From Streptomonospora wellingtoniae (GTDB lineage: Bacteria; Actinomycetota; Actinomycetes; Streptosporangiales; Streptosporangiaceae), in assembly GCF_031845375.1 (NCBI RefSeq), contig NZ_JAVREK010000017.1, forward strand, positions 62,001 through 126,000: 64,000 nt of DNA, read 5' to 3'. The notes below the pieces were generated by a model. It was not told the DNA's origin and did not search any database. It saw only the letters and a program-made list of their open reading frames with translations. Made by a program: the position numbers and the translations under genes. Within the stretch, counting starts at the first letter, position 1, and every line of letters starts with the position of its first letter. This document shows, piece by piece, positions 8,046 through 16,909 of the stretch.

Positions 8046-9185
8046 GTGCCCGTCCGCACCGACGACCTCAGCACACCCCGCTACGAGGCCTCGCTGGCCT
8101 CGCTGACCACGTCGGTCCTGGCATCCCTCGGCGTCGCGGGAGAAGCCGATCCGCTGGGCCTGCCGCCGGTGCGGCGTGCCTGCGTCCTGCTGGTCGACGG
8201 GATGGGCTGGGAGCAGCTGCGCGAGTACCGCGTGCACGCGCCGTTCCTGGCGGCCCTTCTGGAGTCCGGCGCCGCCATCGCCGCCGGGTGCCCCACCACC
8301 ACCGCCACCAGCCTGGCCACTGTGGGCACCGGTCTGGTGCCCGGCCACCACGGCATCGTCGGCTACCAGGTCGCCGTCCCCGGTACCGAGCGCCTGCTCA
8401 ACCAGCTGCGGTGGGGTGACCCCGAGGTCGTCCCGGAGGACTGGCAGCCGCACGCCACCGCCTACGAACGCGCCGAACGCGCCGGTGTGCGCACCGCCTA
8501 CATCGCCGACGAGGCCTACCGGGGCAGCGGGCTGAGCCGCGCCTCGGCGCGCGGCTCCCGCTACGTGGGCGCCGACAGCATCACCGAGCTGGCCGTGCGC
8601 GCCGGCGAGGCGCTGGCGGGCGACGACCGGGTGCTGGCCTTCGTCTACCACTCCGACCTCGACTCCTACGGCCACCTTTGCGGCGTCGACTCCCCGTACT
8701 GGCGGCTGCACCTGGGCTACGTCGACCGCCTCGCCGAGCAGATCGCCGACTCGCTGCCGCCCGACACCGCGCTCTACATCACCGCCGACCACGGCATGGT
8801 CGACACCGCTCACGACACCCGCATCGACATCGAGGCCGGGCCCGCATTCAACGCGGGGGTGCGCCTGCGCGCCGGCGAGCCGCGCCTGCGCCAGATCTAC
8901 ACCCGCCAGGGCGCGGCCGCCGACGTCGCCGCGGCCTGGCGCGAGCTGCTCGGCGCGCGGGCCCGGGTCCTCACCCGCGACGAGGCGCTGGCGGAGGGCC
9001 TCTTCGGCGACGTCGACGAAGCGGTGCGGCCGCGCATCGGCGACGTCCTCGCCTTCGCCCGCGGCAACACCGCCCTCATCGCACCCGAGTCCGAGCGTAC
9101 GATCAGCCGGCTGGTCGGCCACCACGGCTCCCTGACCGCCGCGGAGCTGCGCGTGCCCCTGCTGCGCGTCACCACCGCGCGTTAG
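8046..9185 (+). CDS. Nucleotide pyrophosphatase/phosphodiesterase, alkaline phosphatase superfamily
   Basis: The 379-residue protein has the core motifs of the NPP branch: VLLVDGMGW (metal-binding Asp near residue 51), CPTTTATSLATVGTGLVPG (nucleophile Thr region and the GLxPGxHGI turn), HSDLDSYGHLCG, and ITADHGMVD. It should hydrolyse a phosphodiester or pyrophosphate bond with two bound metal ions. The substrate is unknown. No clear signal peptide is present. The GTG at 8046 is chosen because GAAGGGA precedes it by a normal distance. A 183-base in-frame extension upstream is low-complexity and unlike protein. Confidence 0.88.
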   Translation: MPVRTDDLSTPRYEASLASLTTSVLASLGVAGEADPLGLPPVRRACVLLVDGMGWEQLREYRVHAPFLAALLESGAAIAAGCPTTTATSLATVGTGLVPGHHGIVGYQVAVPGTERLLNQLRWGDPEVVPEDWQPHATAYERAERAGVRTAYIADEAYRGSGLSRASARGSRYVGADSITELAVRAGEALAGDDRVLAFVYHSDLDSYGHLCGVDSPYWRLHLGYVDRLAEQIADSLPPDTALYITADHGMVDTAHDTRIDIEAGPAFNAGVRLRAGEPRLRQIYTRQGAAADVAAAWRELLGARARVLTRDEALAEGLFGDVDEAVRPRIGDVLAFARGNTALIAPESERTISRLVGHHGSLTAAELRVPLLRVTTAR

Positions 9186-9248
9186 GTGGGCGGGCGGCGG
9201 ACGAGCCGGGGCGCGGTGCCCCTCTTCTGCGGAGTCGGCCGCGCCGTC

Positions 9249-9254
9249 TAAGGT
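9249..9254 (+). promoter_or_regulatory. -10 box of a probable leaderless promoter
   Basis: TAAGGT ends 7 bases before the GTG at 9262. The same bases could instead serve as a Shine-Dalgarno sequence (AAGGTGG), so the site has two readings. Confidence 0.45.
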
Positions 9255-9261
9255 GGCGGTC

Positions 9262-9768
9262 GTGGACACTGTGGACATCGGAGCCCCCGCTCCCGACTTC
9301 GAGCTGCATGACCAGGACGGCACGACCCGCACGCTGCACGGGATGCTGGCCGAGGGCGGCCCGGTGGCGCTGTTCTTCTACCCTGCGGCGATGACGGCCG
9401 GGTGCACGGCCGAAAGCTGCCGTTTCCGCGACCTCGCCGCCGAGTTCGCCGAACTCGGCGCCCAGCGCGTGGGGATAAGCGCCGACGATGTCGCCACCCA
9501 GCGGGCCTTCGCCGAAAAGAACGGTTTCGACTACCCGCTGCTGTCCGACCCCGGCGGCGCGGTCGCGCGCGCCTACGGCGTCCGCCGCGGGGGGCCGCTG
9601 GCCGCGCTGTCGCCGACCCGCCGCAGCACGTTCGTGATCGGCACCGACGGACGGATCCACCACGTCGTGCGGAGCGAGGTGCGCATGCAGGCCCACGCCG
9701 ACGGCGCCCTGCGCGCTCTGCGCGAGCTCCGCCGGCGCGGCGACGCGTCGCAAGGGCGCGAGGACTGA
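9262..9768 (+). CDS. bcp: Peroxiredoxin, Bcp/PrxQ type
   Basis: The 168-residue thioredoxin-fold peroxidase has the peroxidatic Cys near residue 48 in PAAMTAGCTAESC and a second Cys five residues later, the atypical 2-Cys spacing of Bcp/PrxQ proteins. It should reduce hydrogen and organic peroxides with thioredoxin in the cytoplasm. The GTG at 9262 is preferred over the in-frame GTG at 9253, since the latter lies inside the AAGGTGG ribosome-binding or -10 sequence. It follows the phosphodiesterase gene by 76 bases. Confidence 0.92.
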   Translation: MDTVDIGAPAPDFELHDQDGTTRTLHGMLAEGGPVALFFYPAAMTAGCTAESCRFRDLAAEFAELGAQRVGISADDVATQRAFAEKNGFDYPLLSDPGGAVARAYGVRRGGPLAALSPTRRSTFVIGTDGRIHHVVRSEVRMQAHADGALRALRELRRRGDASQGRED

Positions 9769-9920
9769 GGCGGCGGCCGCACAGCGGGCCGCACCCCCGT
9801 CGGCGCCTCCACCGGCCGCCGATCGGGTCCGGGGCCCGGCCCGCACGGCCGCGGCCCCGCAGACACCGGCGAACCCGCCGGTGGGCACGGGTCAGCGAAC
9901 ACGGAAGGGGCCGCCGGAAC

Positions 9921-10778
9921 ATGGCGGAGCAGAACGAGGCGGCGACCGGGTCCCCGGCCGCGGCGTCCGGAAACCCGGGAAGCGGCGCCGGAGGCGAACG
10001 GCCCCCGGTGCGCAGGACAGCGGAGCGGGGCGTCGCGGTGATCACCCTGGACTCCCCGGCCAACCGCAACGCGCTCTCCGCCCGCCTGCGCGCCGGCCTG
10101 GCGGCCGAGCTGGCGGCCGCGATGGCCGACGACGCCGTGCGCGCGGTGCTGCTCACCGCCGAGGGTCCGGCCTTCTGCGCCGGTGCCGACCTCAAGGAGA
10201 TCGCAGCCGAACGCGCCGGGAATCCGCCGGCCGTCTCCGCGCCGGGCATGCCCGAGCTGTTCTCGGCGATCATGGACGCCCCCAAGCCGGTGGTCGCCAA
10301 GCTCAACGGCCCCGCCCGCGCGGGCGGAATCGGGCTGGTCGCTGCGGCCGACATCGCCATCGCCCCCGAGGACGCCACCTTCGCGTTCACCGAGGTGCGC
10401 ATCGGCGTCGTTCCGGCGATCATCTCGGTGCCCGTCGCCGCCCGCATGCACGACCGGCAGCTCGCCCGCTACTTCCTCACCGGCGAGACGTTCGGCGCCG
10501 CCGCGGCGGCCGACGCCGGCCTGGTCACCTCGGCGGTCCCCCGAGGGGAGCTCGACCAGGAGGCCGAGGCCGTGCTGGGCGGCTTCCGCAGCGCGGCGCC
10601 GAGCGCGCTGAGCCGGACCAAGCGGCTGCTGGGCAGCACCGGCCCGGCGGGGCCGGACGCGCGCGCGGCCGCGTTCACCCGTATGGGCGAGCTGTCGGCC
10701 GAGTACTTCGCGAGCGAGGACGCGGCCGAGGGCCGTGCAGCGTTCCGGGAAAAGAGATCGCCGAGTTGGGTGCTGTAA
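9921..10778 (+). CDS. Enoyl-CoA hydratase/isomerase family protein
   Basis: The 285-residue crotonase-fold protein shows SPANRNALSARL (N-terminal family pattern), FCAGADLKEIA (oxyanion-hole loop), GPARAGGIGLVAAADIAIA and FTEVRIGVVPAIIS. It lacks the usual catalytic Glu pair of true hydratases at easily recognised positions, so isomerase or another crotonase activity is possible. The first 30 residues are a Gly/Ala/Pro-rich extension. GGAAGGGG lies upstream of the ATG. Its TAA overlaps the ATG of the next gene (TAATG), which shows coupling. Confidence 0.88.
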   Translation: MAEQNEAATGSPAAASGNPGSGAGGERPPVRRTAERGVAVITLDSPANRNALSARLRAGLAAELAAAMADDAVRAVLLTAEGPAFCAGADLKEIAAERAGNPPAVSAPGMPELFSAIMDAPKPVVAKLNGPARAGGIGLVAAADIAIAPEDATFAFTEVRIGVVPAIISVPVAARMHDRQLARYFLTGETFGAAAAADAGLVTSAVPRGELDQEAEAVLGGFRSAAPSALSRTKRLLGSTGPAGPDARAAAFTRMGELSAEYFASEDAAEGRAAFREKRSPSWVL

Positions 10779-11443
10779 TGGACGACGTGACTTACTCAGG
10801 AGATACGCGGGTCGGCGGACCCGCCGACGTACGTGAACTGCCGGAGCTCACCATCAGCAAGCTGGCGGTGGGGCCCATGGACAACAACGCCTACCTGCTG
10901 CGGTGCCGCCGCACCGGCGAGGCGGTGCTGATCGACGCGGCCGCCGAGGCCGACCGCATCCTGGAATCGCTCATCGGTGAGGACGGCCTGGCCCGCGCCA
11001 TCACCACCCACCGCCATCCCGACCACTGGGGTGCGCTGGCCGAGGTGGTCGGCACCACGGGCGCACGCACCGTCGCCCACCCCGACGACGCCGACGAACT
11101 CCCGATCTCGGTGGACGAGCCCGTCGCCCACGGCTCGCGCATCCCCGTCGGCGAGTCCGAGCTGCGGGTCGTCCACCTGCGCGGGCACACCCCCGGCTCG
11201 ATCGCGCTGCGCTACGACGAGCCCGGCGGCCGTACGCACCTGTTCACCGGGGACAGCGTGTTCCCCGGCGGTGTGGGCAAGACCTCAAGCGCCGCCGCGT
11301 TCCGGTCCCTCATCGACGACGTCGAGGAGCGCGTGTTCGGTGTCCTCGGCGACGACACGTGGGTCTACCCCGGCCACGGCAAGGACACCACCCTCGGCGC
11401 TGAGCGTCCCAGCCTGCCCGAGTGGCGCGCGCGCGGCTGGTAG
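10778..11443 (+). CDS. Metallo-beta-lactamase fold hydrolase
   Basis: The 221-residue protein contains the zinc ligand motif THRHPDHWGAL (HxHxDH), a second His in LRGHTPGSIALRY, FTGDSVFPGGVGKT with the bridging Asp, and the late His in YPGHGKDT. The layout resembles glyoxalase II-like thioesterases. It overlaps the enoyl-CoA hydratase gene by one base, suggesting a joint role in acyl-CoA or thioester metabolism. That is inference from context. A perfect stem-loop follows the gene. Confidence 0.88.
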   Translation: MDDVTYSGDTRVGGPADVRELPELTISKLAVGPMDNNAYLLRCRRTGEAVLIDAAAEADRILESLIGEDGLARAITTHRHPDHWGALAEVVGTTGARTVAHPDDADELPISVDEPVAHGSRIPVGESELRVVHLRGHTPGSIALRYDEPGGRTHLFTGDSVFPGGVGKTSSAAAFRSLIDDVEERVFGVLGDDTWVYPGHGKDTTLGAERPSLPEWRARGW

Positions 11444-11460
11444 CGCAGGCCTTCGGCGCC

Positions 11461-11494
11461 CCGGTGGTCGCCCGCCCGGGCAGGCGACCACCGG
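11461..11494. terminator. Bidirectional stem-loop between convergent genes
   Basis: CCGGTGGTCGCC (11461-11472) pairs perfectly with GGCGACCACCGG (11483-11494) around a 10-base loop. It lies between the stop codons of the MBL gene (+) and the DUF5709 gene (-). Confidence 0.7.
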
Positions 11495-11509
11495 GCGGAA
11501 CCGGGGTCG

Positions 11510-11962
11510 TTACGGGAGCCCGTGGGGCTCCTCGGACTCGTCCTCCTCGCGGACCGCACTCTCCTCGGCGCTGTAGGCCCGGCGGTCGGCGCCGGCGTCG
11601 CGCGCGACCATGGAGTCCTCGCGGTCCTCGCGCACGCCTTCGTCGGACTCGACGATGCGCACACCGCCCGTGTCCTGCTCGGGACCCGGGGGTGGGGACG
11701 CCTCGGCCGGGCGGGCCGTGCTGCCGAGGGCGCCGGGCACGTCGGGCTGCTCCCGGGCGAGCGCCTCGTCGAGCGGCTCGCCCGACTCCTTCTCTGTGCC
11801 CGTCGAGCCGGACTCGTCGATCGCCGCGGGCACTCGGCCCGGCAGCGCCTGGTCCTCGGTCGTGTCCTCCTGGGCCGGCAGCCCGGCCTCCTCCCAGTCC
11901 GCGGCGGTCTCGTTGACCGGGTCGGCCGGGGGCTCGTTCTCCTCCGGGCGGTTCTCGCTCAT
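11510..11962 (-). CDS. DUF5709 family acidic protein
   Basis: The 150-residue protein is strongly acidic and probably disordered. It matches the actinobacterial DUF5709 pattern: an N-terminal ETAADWEEAGLP, a middle GEPLDEALAREQPDV, and a C-terminal block RIVESDEGVREDREDSMVA followed by SAEESAV. The function is unknown. No signal peptide, membrane segment or Cys is present. GGAGGGGC directly precedes the ATG, and a GATAGT box overlaps that region. Confidence 0.75.
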   Translation of the reverse strand: MSENRPEENEPPADPVNETAADWEEAGLPAQEDTTEDQALPGRVPAAIDESGSTGTEKESGEPLDEALAREQPDVPGALGSTARPAEASPPPGPEQDTGGVRIVESDEGVREDREDSMVARDAGADRRAYSAEESAVREEDESEEPHGLP

Positions 11963-12062
11963 GCCCCTCCACTATCCCCGGGGCGGGAGGTCTATTCGCC
12001 CGCTGACGCGGGGTACGCCCGCACGCCGACGGCCGCGCGGACCGGGCCGACCGGCCGACCGG

Positions 12063-12491
12063 TCAGAACGGGAAGGCCTGGTCGGGCAGCGGCCGGCGGG
12101 CGACGAAACCGAGGTCGGTGCGGTGGTACCAGCCGAGCTCGGCCTCGCCTTCCAGCCAGCACAGCCGCACCGAGACACCGTCGAGCATGGCGGGGAAGTC
12201 GATCAGCAGCGGGGCGATGCCCTTGACCTCGATGCCGTTGTCGACGAACCAGCTCTGCAGCTCCATCAGCCGCGCTTCGGCGGCCTTCATCTCGGCGCGC
12301 CCGCCCAGCGCCGACTCGCCGCCCCGCAGGTCGGAGGCGAGCTCGGCGAGGTCGGCGCGCAGGGTGACCAGCTCACCGGCGGTGTGCCGGACTTCGGGCA
12401 TCAGCTCGCGGGCCTCGGCGAGGGTGAACACGCGCGGCTCGTTGCCGGATCCGGAGAACGGATCGGCGGGGGGCGGTGCGGCATCGTCCAT
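12063..12491 (-). CDS. DUF2203 domain-containing protein
   Basis: The 142-residue protein begins with a short Pro-rich tail, then the DUF2203 pattern: RVFTLAEARELMPEVR, a coiled helical middle, ELQSWFVDNGIEVKGI, and FPAMLDGVSVRLCWLEGEA ending WYHRTDLGF. The family is widespread in bacteria and has no established function. It lies 74 bases downstream of the CHAT gene on the same strand but has its own -10 box. Confidence 0.85.
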   Translation of the reverse strand: MDDAAPPPADPFSGSGNEPRVFTLAEARELMPEVRHTAGELVTLRADLAELASDLRGGESALGGRAEMKAAEARLMELQSWFVDNGIEVKGIAPLLIDFPAMLDGVSVRLCWLEGEAELGWYHRTDLGFVARRPLPDQAFPF

Positions 12492-12497
12492 ACCCGC

Positions 12498-12503
12498 ACG
12501 CTA
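12498..12503 (-). promoter_or_regulatory. -10 box of a probable leaderless promoter
   Basis: Read on the minus strand, TAGCGT ends 6 bases before the ATG of the DUF2203 gene at 12491. No Shine-Dalgarno sequence fits in that space. Confidence 0.5.
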
Positions 12504-12565
12504 GACCATTCCGGGAGCGCGGATCGCGGGGGCGGGATCGGGAGCACCCGCCGGCGCCGGGTTCC

Positions 12566-15274
12566 TCATCCCGCGCCGTAGCAGACGAATCCGGCGCCGG
12601 CGAGGTGGTCGGCCACGGCGCGCGCCGGTGCGACTCCCGCGCGCAGCGCCGCATGGAATGCGAGCATGGCCGGTCCGATCCCGTGGTCGCTGACCGGCAG
12701 CACGCCGGCGACCACCACCCGGCCGCCCATCGCGAGCAGGGCCGCGGCCATGCCCAAGGGCGCACCGGAGCACGCCGGGGCCGAGCCGCCGACCCAGCAC
12801 GACGACAGCACGGTCACCCGCGGCGCCCGGGACAGGCGCTCGACGTCGTAGGCGAACAGCGGACCGTCCTCCAGCTGTATAGCCGAGAGCATCGGGGACT
12901 GCGCCGACACCGAACCGTGGGCGGCCAGGTGGGCGACGTCGGCGTGCTCCAGACCGCGCAGCACCGCGCCGACCCGGACCGCCGGGCCGCGCAGCGCCTC
13001 GGCCACCGGATATACCGGCGCGAGTGCGCGCACCTCGCCGACCGCGCCCTCCGGCGCCCCGCCGGCGGCCAGCAGTGCGCGGGGGACCGCGGCGCTCCTG
13101 CCGCCGAGGTGCTCGTCCGCGTCCCCGCCGCAGCGGGCCAGCCACGCGCTGCCGGACGGCACCACGCTGACTTCCCGGCCCCGCAGGCTCGGCAGCATGC
13201 CCCACGGCAGCGCCTGAGCGGCCGGGGACGGCACGACGATCAGCGGCCGGTCGCCGACGGCCTCGGCGACCGGCGCGAGCAGCAGGCGCTCGACCCGCTC
13301 GGCGGCGGGCGCGACGCCGTCGCGCGCCGCACGGCCGCGCCGACCTTCAGCCAGCACCCGCACGCGGGCGGCGTAGGCCAGCTTCGCGGCCGCGTCCTCG
13401 ACGGCACCCGCAGACGGCAGCGGGTGCAGCCGTGTGCGGCCGTCGACCACGGTGATCGCGGCGTCGGCGCCGTGCACGCGTGCGTAGCGGACGAACGCAC
13501 GTCCCGCCAGCCGCTCCTCCAGCGCGTGCGCCGCCGGGAGGCCGGTGTCGCCGGGATCGGCCGCTCCGGTGCCGTCGGCGGCCATGCAGGCGGCGTGCCA
13601 CTGGGCGCCGGCCAGGGCGTCGGCGAGCGCGGACAGCTCGCGCCGGATCGGCGCTTCGCCGATGCGGGCGCGGGCGTGAGCTTGCCGGTAGCGCTCCAGC
13701 AGGCGCAGCCACGCGGTGTCGCGGCACGGCCCCGCCGGAACGGCCGGAGCCGACGCGAACTCGACCCACTCCAGCGCGGCGGCGGCGTCGCCCTCGCGGA
13801 TGGCCGCCCGCGCCCCGGCCGCGGCCACCTCGCGCCGGTGGGCGCGGGCGTGCACGAGCAGCTCCAGGTGCCGGACGGGCCGGAGACCGCCGGCGCGGCC
13901 GCCCAGCCGCCCCCGCGCCGCGCGGTGGTCGCCCGCTGCGAGCGTCCTCAGCGCCGCCGCCTCGCGGGCCGAGGGCAGCATCGCCGACACCGGGCCCAGC
14001 GGGGCGCTGTGCACGCAGTGGGCCAGCGCCGTCGCCGTCTCGGCGGTGTCCGAGCAGTCGGCGCCGGCCCAGGCGGGCGGCGGGCCGCCGCCGGAACCCG
14101 CGTCCTCGCGGCCGGCGCGCGGGCGGTGCGCGGAGGTTGCGTCTTCCGGCAGCCCGGAGCGCCGGGGACCGTCTCCGGAGCGCGCCGAGGATCCCGGGCG
14201 GCCGGGGCCGCCGCGCTCGCCCCGGCGGGCCGCTCGCGCCGCAGGCGGGCGCGAGAACCGCCGTGCGGCCGAGCGCCGATCGGGCGCCGCACTGTGGTGT
14301 GCCGACCATTCGACCAGGCCGGCCAGCTCGGCCCAGAGCGAGTCGGCCGGGAAGGCGCGCCGCAGCCTGCGAGCGAGGCCGCGGGCCGCGCCGGTGTCGC
14401 CCTGGGCCAGCAGCACCTTGGCCCGCAGCAGCCCCGAGGTGGCGGCCTCTGCGGTCGCGCGTCCGCCGCGGAACAGACCGGCGGCGGCGCCCAGGTCGCC
14501 CAGGCCGCCCAGCGCCCGCCCGGCCTCGCGGTGCATCCCCGCGGCGAGCAGTGCATCGGCGTGGTCCATGCGGACCGAGGGGCGCCGAACCGGCGGAACG
14601 AGCCGCTCGGCTGCACCGAAGCACGAGACCGCGCGGGCGAGGTCGCCGGTGCGCACAGCAAGGCAGCCGAGGTTCTGCAGCGCGACGCCCCGCAGGCACG
14701 CCTGCCCGGCCTCGGCGGCCCCGGCGAGTGCCCTCTCCAGGTCGGCGGCGGCCTCGTCGAGCCGTCCCGCATACATCAGCGCGAGGCCGCGGTTGCTGAG
14801 CACACCGGGAAGCAGGTCCCCCTCGGTGTCGCCGTCCAGCGCGGCCAGGGCGGCGTCGAACCCGGCGAGAGCCGCGCCGAAGCGCCCGCGCTGAGCTGCA
14901 GCGAGTCCGTGGTGGGTGAGCACCGTGGCGCGCGCCGAAGAGGTGTCGGCGCTCAGCCGGACGAGCGCCTCGGCCGCCACGCCGCCGCTGCCGCGCAGCG
15001 CCAGCAGCCCGAGGCGGGACGCGCGGGCGTGTGCCGCGCTCTCGGTGTCGCCCGCCCGTGCGGCGACGGCGGCCGACTGGCGCAGCAGGCGCTCGGCGGC
15101 GGCCGGCTCGCCGAGCTCGCGGCGGGCCACCCCCAGCATCCGCAGAGCGGCCGAGCGTGTTGCGGGGTCGCAGTCGCCGTCGAGCACCTGTTCGGCCCGG
15201 CGCCTGGCGAGGTCGGGGTCCCGGGCTACGAGTGCCACCGGGTGGGAAGCGCCGTCGAGCCGCCCAGAGGCCAT
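12566..15274 (-). CDS. CHAT domain-containing TPR-like protein (caspase-like protease family)
   Basis: The 902-residue protein has an N-terminal two-thirds made of alpha-helical TPR-like repeats (A/L/R-rich pairs, for example the stretch with AAAERLLRQSAAVAARAGD). Its C-terminal CHAT domain has the His/Cys dyad in VAHLAAHGSVS (His near 786) and TVLSSCWVGG (Cys near 826), then the typical PLGMAAALLAMGGRVVVAG. CHAT domains are separin/caspase-like peptidases. The ATG at 15274 is preceded by GAAAGGCA. It lies downstream of a small protein gene and a sigma factor gene on the same strand, a recurrent actinobacterial neighbourhood that suggests a signalling or conflict pathway. The protease target is unknown. 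Confidence 0.85.
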   Translation of the reverse strand: MASGRLDGASHPVALVARDPDLARRRAEQVLDGDCDPATRSAALRMLGVARRELGEPAAAERLLRQSAAVAARAGDTESAAHARASRLGLLALRGSGGVAAEALVRLSADTSSARATVLTHHGLAAAQRGRFGAALAGFDAALAALDGDTEGDLLPGVLSNRGLALMYAGRLDEAAADLERALAGAAEAGQACLRGVALQNLGCLAVRTGDLARAVSCFGAAERLVPPVRRPSVRMDHADALLAAGMHREAGRALGGLGDLGAAAGLFRGGRATAEAATSGLLRAKVLLAQGDTGAARGLARRLRRAFPADSLWAELAGLVEWSAHHSAAPDRRSAARRFSRPPAARAARRGERGGPGRPGSSARSGDGPRRSGLPEDATSAHRPRAGREDAGSGGGPPPAWAGADCSDTAETATALAHCVHSAPLGPVSAMLPSAREAAALRTLAAGDHRAARGRLGGRAGGLRPVRHLELLVHARAHRREVAAAGARAAIREGDAAAALEWVEFASAPAVPAGPCRDTAWLRLLERYRQAHARARIGEAPIRRELSALADALAGAQWHAACMAADGTGAADPGDTGLPAAHALEERLAGRAFVRYARVHGADAAITVVDGRTRLHPLPSAGAVEDAAAKLAYAARVRVLAEGRRGRAARDGVAPAAERVERLLLAPVAEAVGDRPLIVVPSPAAQALPWGMLPSLRGREVSVVPSGSAWLARCGGDADEHLGGRSAAVPRALLAAGGAPEGAVGEVRALAPVYPVAEALRGPAVRVGAVLRGLEHADVAHLAAHGSVSAQSPMLSAIQLEDGPLFAYDVERLSRAPRVTVLSSCWVGGSAPACSGAPLGMAAALLAMGGRVVVAGVLPVSDHGIGPAMLAFHAALRAGVAPARAVADHLAGAGFVCYGAG

Positions 15275-15655
15275 GGGGAGTGCCTTTCGCCGTGGGTGCG
15301 GGGGAGTGCGGAGGAGCGGATGAGGGGGACACGCGGCCGCAGCCCGCCGTTTCCGGTGCGCGGCGCCACAGACAGTACTAAGCCGGTTACGCGCGCGTGT
15401 AGGCCGAAGAGCCGTCCTGTCGGATTCGCCCCATAGGCCGCCCGCCCGTGTCGCCGTCAACCGGGACATACCACCCCGCAGGACCGCGCCCGGAACCGTG
15501 TCGGATGGCCCCCCGCAACCCCCGGCCGCGGCCCGCGCCGGCAGTCTGCCGCCACGGCCCGCGAAGTCCGGGCACCCGGGCGCGAGCCCTCGCGGTGCCC
15601 GGCGGCGGGGTTCGAAGACGGGAGTTCGGGGGCGGGTCGTCGCTCCGGGGGCGGA
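15275..15655. other. Intergenic region upstream of the CHAT gene
   Basis: No convincing gene was seen. A 62-residue minus-strand frame at 15387-15575 has no family match I recognise and no good ribosome-binding site. A minus-strand TACTGT near 15373-15378 could be a -10 box for the CHAT gene. The hairpin at 15568-15602 is listed separately. Confidence 0.4.
15568..15602 (-). terminator. Stem-loop after the sigma-associated small gene
   Basis: CCGGGCACC (15568-15576) pairs perfectly with GGTGCCCGG (15594-15602), about 54 bases past the stop of the small gene at 15656. It would separate that gene from the CHAT gene, or attenuate read-through into it. Confidence 0.5.
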
Positions 15656-16177
15656 TCAGATGGTCATCCAGGGGGTGGTCACCGGAATGCCGTCGGGGTG
15701 GTGCAGTATGAGGCTGACCGGACCCGCCGGGACCTCGGCGGCCACGAAGGCGCCGTGCTCGTCGACCGGGAACAGCGCGCTGCCCCGCGGGGTGCGGACC
15801 TCAGCGGATGTGGCGCCCGGCGGGTCGACCCCTCCGACGAGGGTGCGGCGGTCGTCGAGCGGCGTAACCTCCAGACCCAGCGCCGCCCCGGGGGCGTCGA
15901 AGCGCAGGTAGCGGGGCGCGTCGGCGGGGGCGGCGTCGCGGACCGCCGAGGGCGGCGCCTCCGCGGAGTCGTCGGTGACCTCGGTCATCACCGCGTCGTC
16001 GCGGCGCGCCGCATAGGCGGACATGGCTGCCGTCCGCACCTCGGCGCCGACCCGGCCCGCGGGTCCGTGCTCGGCCTCCAGTTCGGCGGCGAGGCGGTCG
16101 AGATCGGGCTCGCCGACGTCGCCCTCTGGGCGCTGAACGGGGAGCGGGCTGTCGGGGGCGCGGTCGCTGCCGGTCAT
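15656..16177 (-). CDS. Conserved small protein of the sigma/CHAT locus
   Basis: The 173-residue protein has no named family I can give. The C-terminal half is beta-rich (RYLRFDAPGAALGLEVTPL, then AEVRTPRGSALFPVDEHGAF and AGPVSLILHHPDG), ending PVTTPWMTI. Similar small proteins lie between the sigma factor and the CHAT gene in other actinomycetes, so a partner or regulator role is inferred. The ATG at 16177 is the natural start, but the frame is open upstream straight through the IscB remnant, so a fused product is conceivable. Lack of its original upstream region is a likely consequence of the insertion. Confidence 0.65.
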   Translation of the reverse strand: MTGSDRAPDSPLPVQRPEGDVGEPDLDRLAAELEAEHGPAGRVGAEVRTAAMSAYAARRDDAVMTEVTDDSAEAPPSAVRDAAPADAPRYLRFDAPGAALGLEVTPLDDRRTLVGGVDPPGATSAEVRTPRGSALFPVDEHGAFVAAEVPAGPVSLILHHPDGIPVTTPWMTI

Positions 16178-16858
16178 TAGGGTTATGCGGCGGGAACCCC
16201 GGCCTTCAGGCCGGGGAGGGCGCCGCTCCCTCCTTTCTGGTGGTGTATCCGTAGCCGTCCGCCCGCTGGACACCCGGTCGGAGCCGCCGCGGCTGCGGGG
16301 GTGGATGTGGTCCAGGTTCAGCGGCACCCCGGTGGGTGCCGCAGTAGGCGCAGGTCCGGTCGAATTGGCCCGGAGGTATTCGCGGACCTCGTAGCCGTGC
16401 AGGGTGCCGCGCTGGTAGTCGGCCACTTCCAGGGGCTGGTAGGTGGACAGGGCGTGGGTGTCGAAGGCGGCGCGCACCGCGATTCCGGTGTGCTCGGACC
16501 CCGGGTCGATGCCGAGTTCGACACCGTCGACCTCGGAGTTCTCCACGGTGCGGTCGGTCAGTCGGAGGGTGAAGGGGGTGTGGCGGTGAACGACCGCCCG
16601 GCCTTTGGCCACGAGTTTGCGGGCGCGCGCCGGGTGGCACGGCTGCAACGGCCGGCGGTTCTTGTCGAGCACGAACACATGCTGGGGCACCTCACGGTGC
16701 GCCTCCCCGGCCCCGGAGGGGTCGGGGAGGCGGCTCCCGCCCCCCGTTCCGTCCCTGTTCCCGGGGTTGTCTGCTGGGGCGGGTTCCAGAGCAGGCCGCT
16801 GAGGAGGCACGGCCTGGTGGGTCTTCTGTCCTGTGCGGAACGTAGCCAACGTGGTCAC
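16178..16858 (-). pseudogene. IscB-like (RRXRR) RNA-guided nuclease remnant, internally deleted and frameshifted
   Basis: The frame contains the PLMP/RRXRR domain typical of IscB (VFVLDKNRRPLQPCHPARAR, then KLVAKGRAVVHRH and FTLRLTDRT), followed by the RuvC-I motif GVELGIDPGSEHTGIAV. It then jumps directly to the segment YQRGTLHGYEVREYL and the HNH motif NLDHIHPRSRGGSDRVS. The arginine-rich bridge helix, RuvC-II and RuvC-III are missing. The usual CAYCG zinc motif is present only in another frame (FDRTCAYCGTHR), so two small compensating indels flank it. IscB is normally 400-500 residues. Here only about 170 residues of homology remain, so the nuclease is surely dead. A GTG at 16858 is the best upstream start. 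The frame has no stop of its own and runs into the next gene. Confidence 0.8.
16197..16216. repeat. Perfect hairpin at the element end
   Basis: CCCCGGCC and GGCCGGGG form an 8-bp stem around TTCA, close to the distal end of the IscB remnant. This is the position of the right-end hairpin in IS200/IS605 elements. Confidence 0.6.
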
Positions 16859-16909
16859 CTCCAATGGTGTTGGCTGGTGCGGGTAACGGCGGGCCTCCAC
16901 CCCGGGGGT

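Noticed and set aside
12476..15436. 986-residue plus-strand frame opposite the CHAT gene
   Set aside because: It is a shadow frame. The minus strand carries the CHAT His/Cys motifs.
15387..15575. 62-residue minus-strand ORF upstream of the CHAT gene
   Set aside because: There is no recognisable ribosome-binding site, no motif, and it overlaps a hairpin terminator.
16178..16858. Functional Cas9/IscB nuclease
   Set aside because: RuvC-II, RuvC-III and the bridge helix are missing, and the zinc motif is out of frame.
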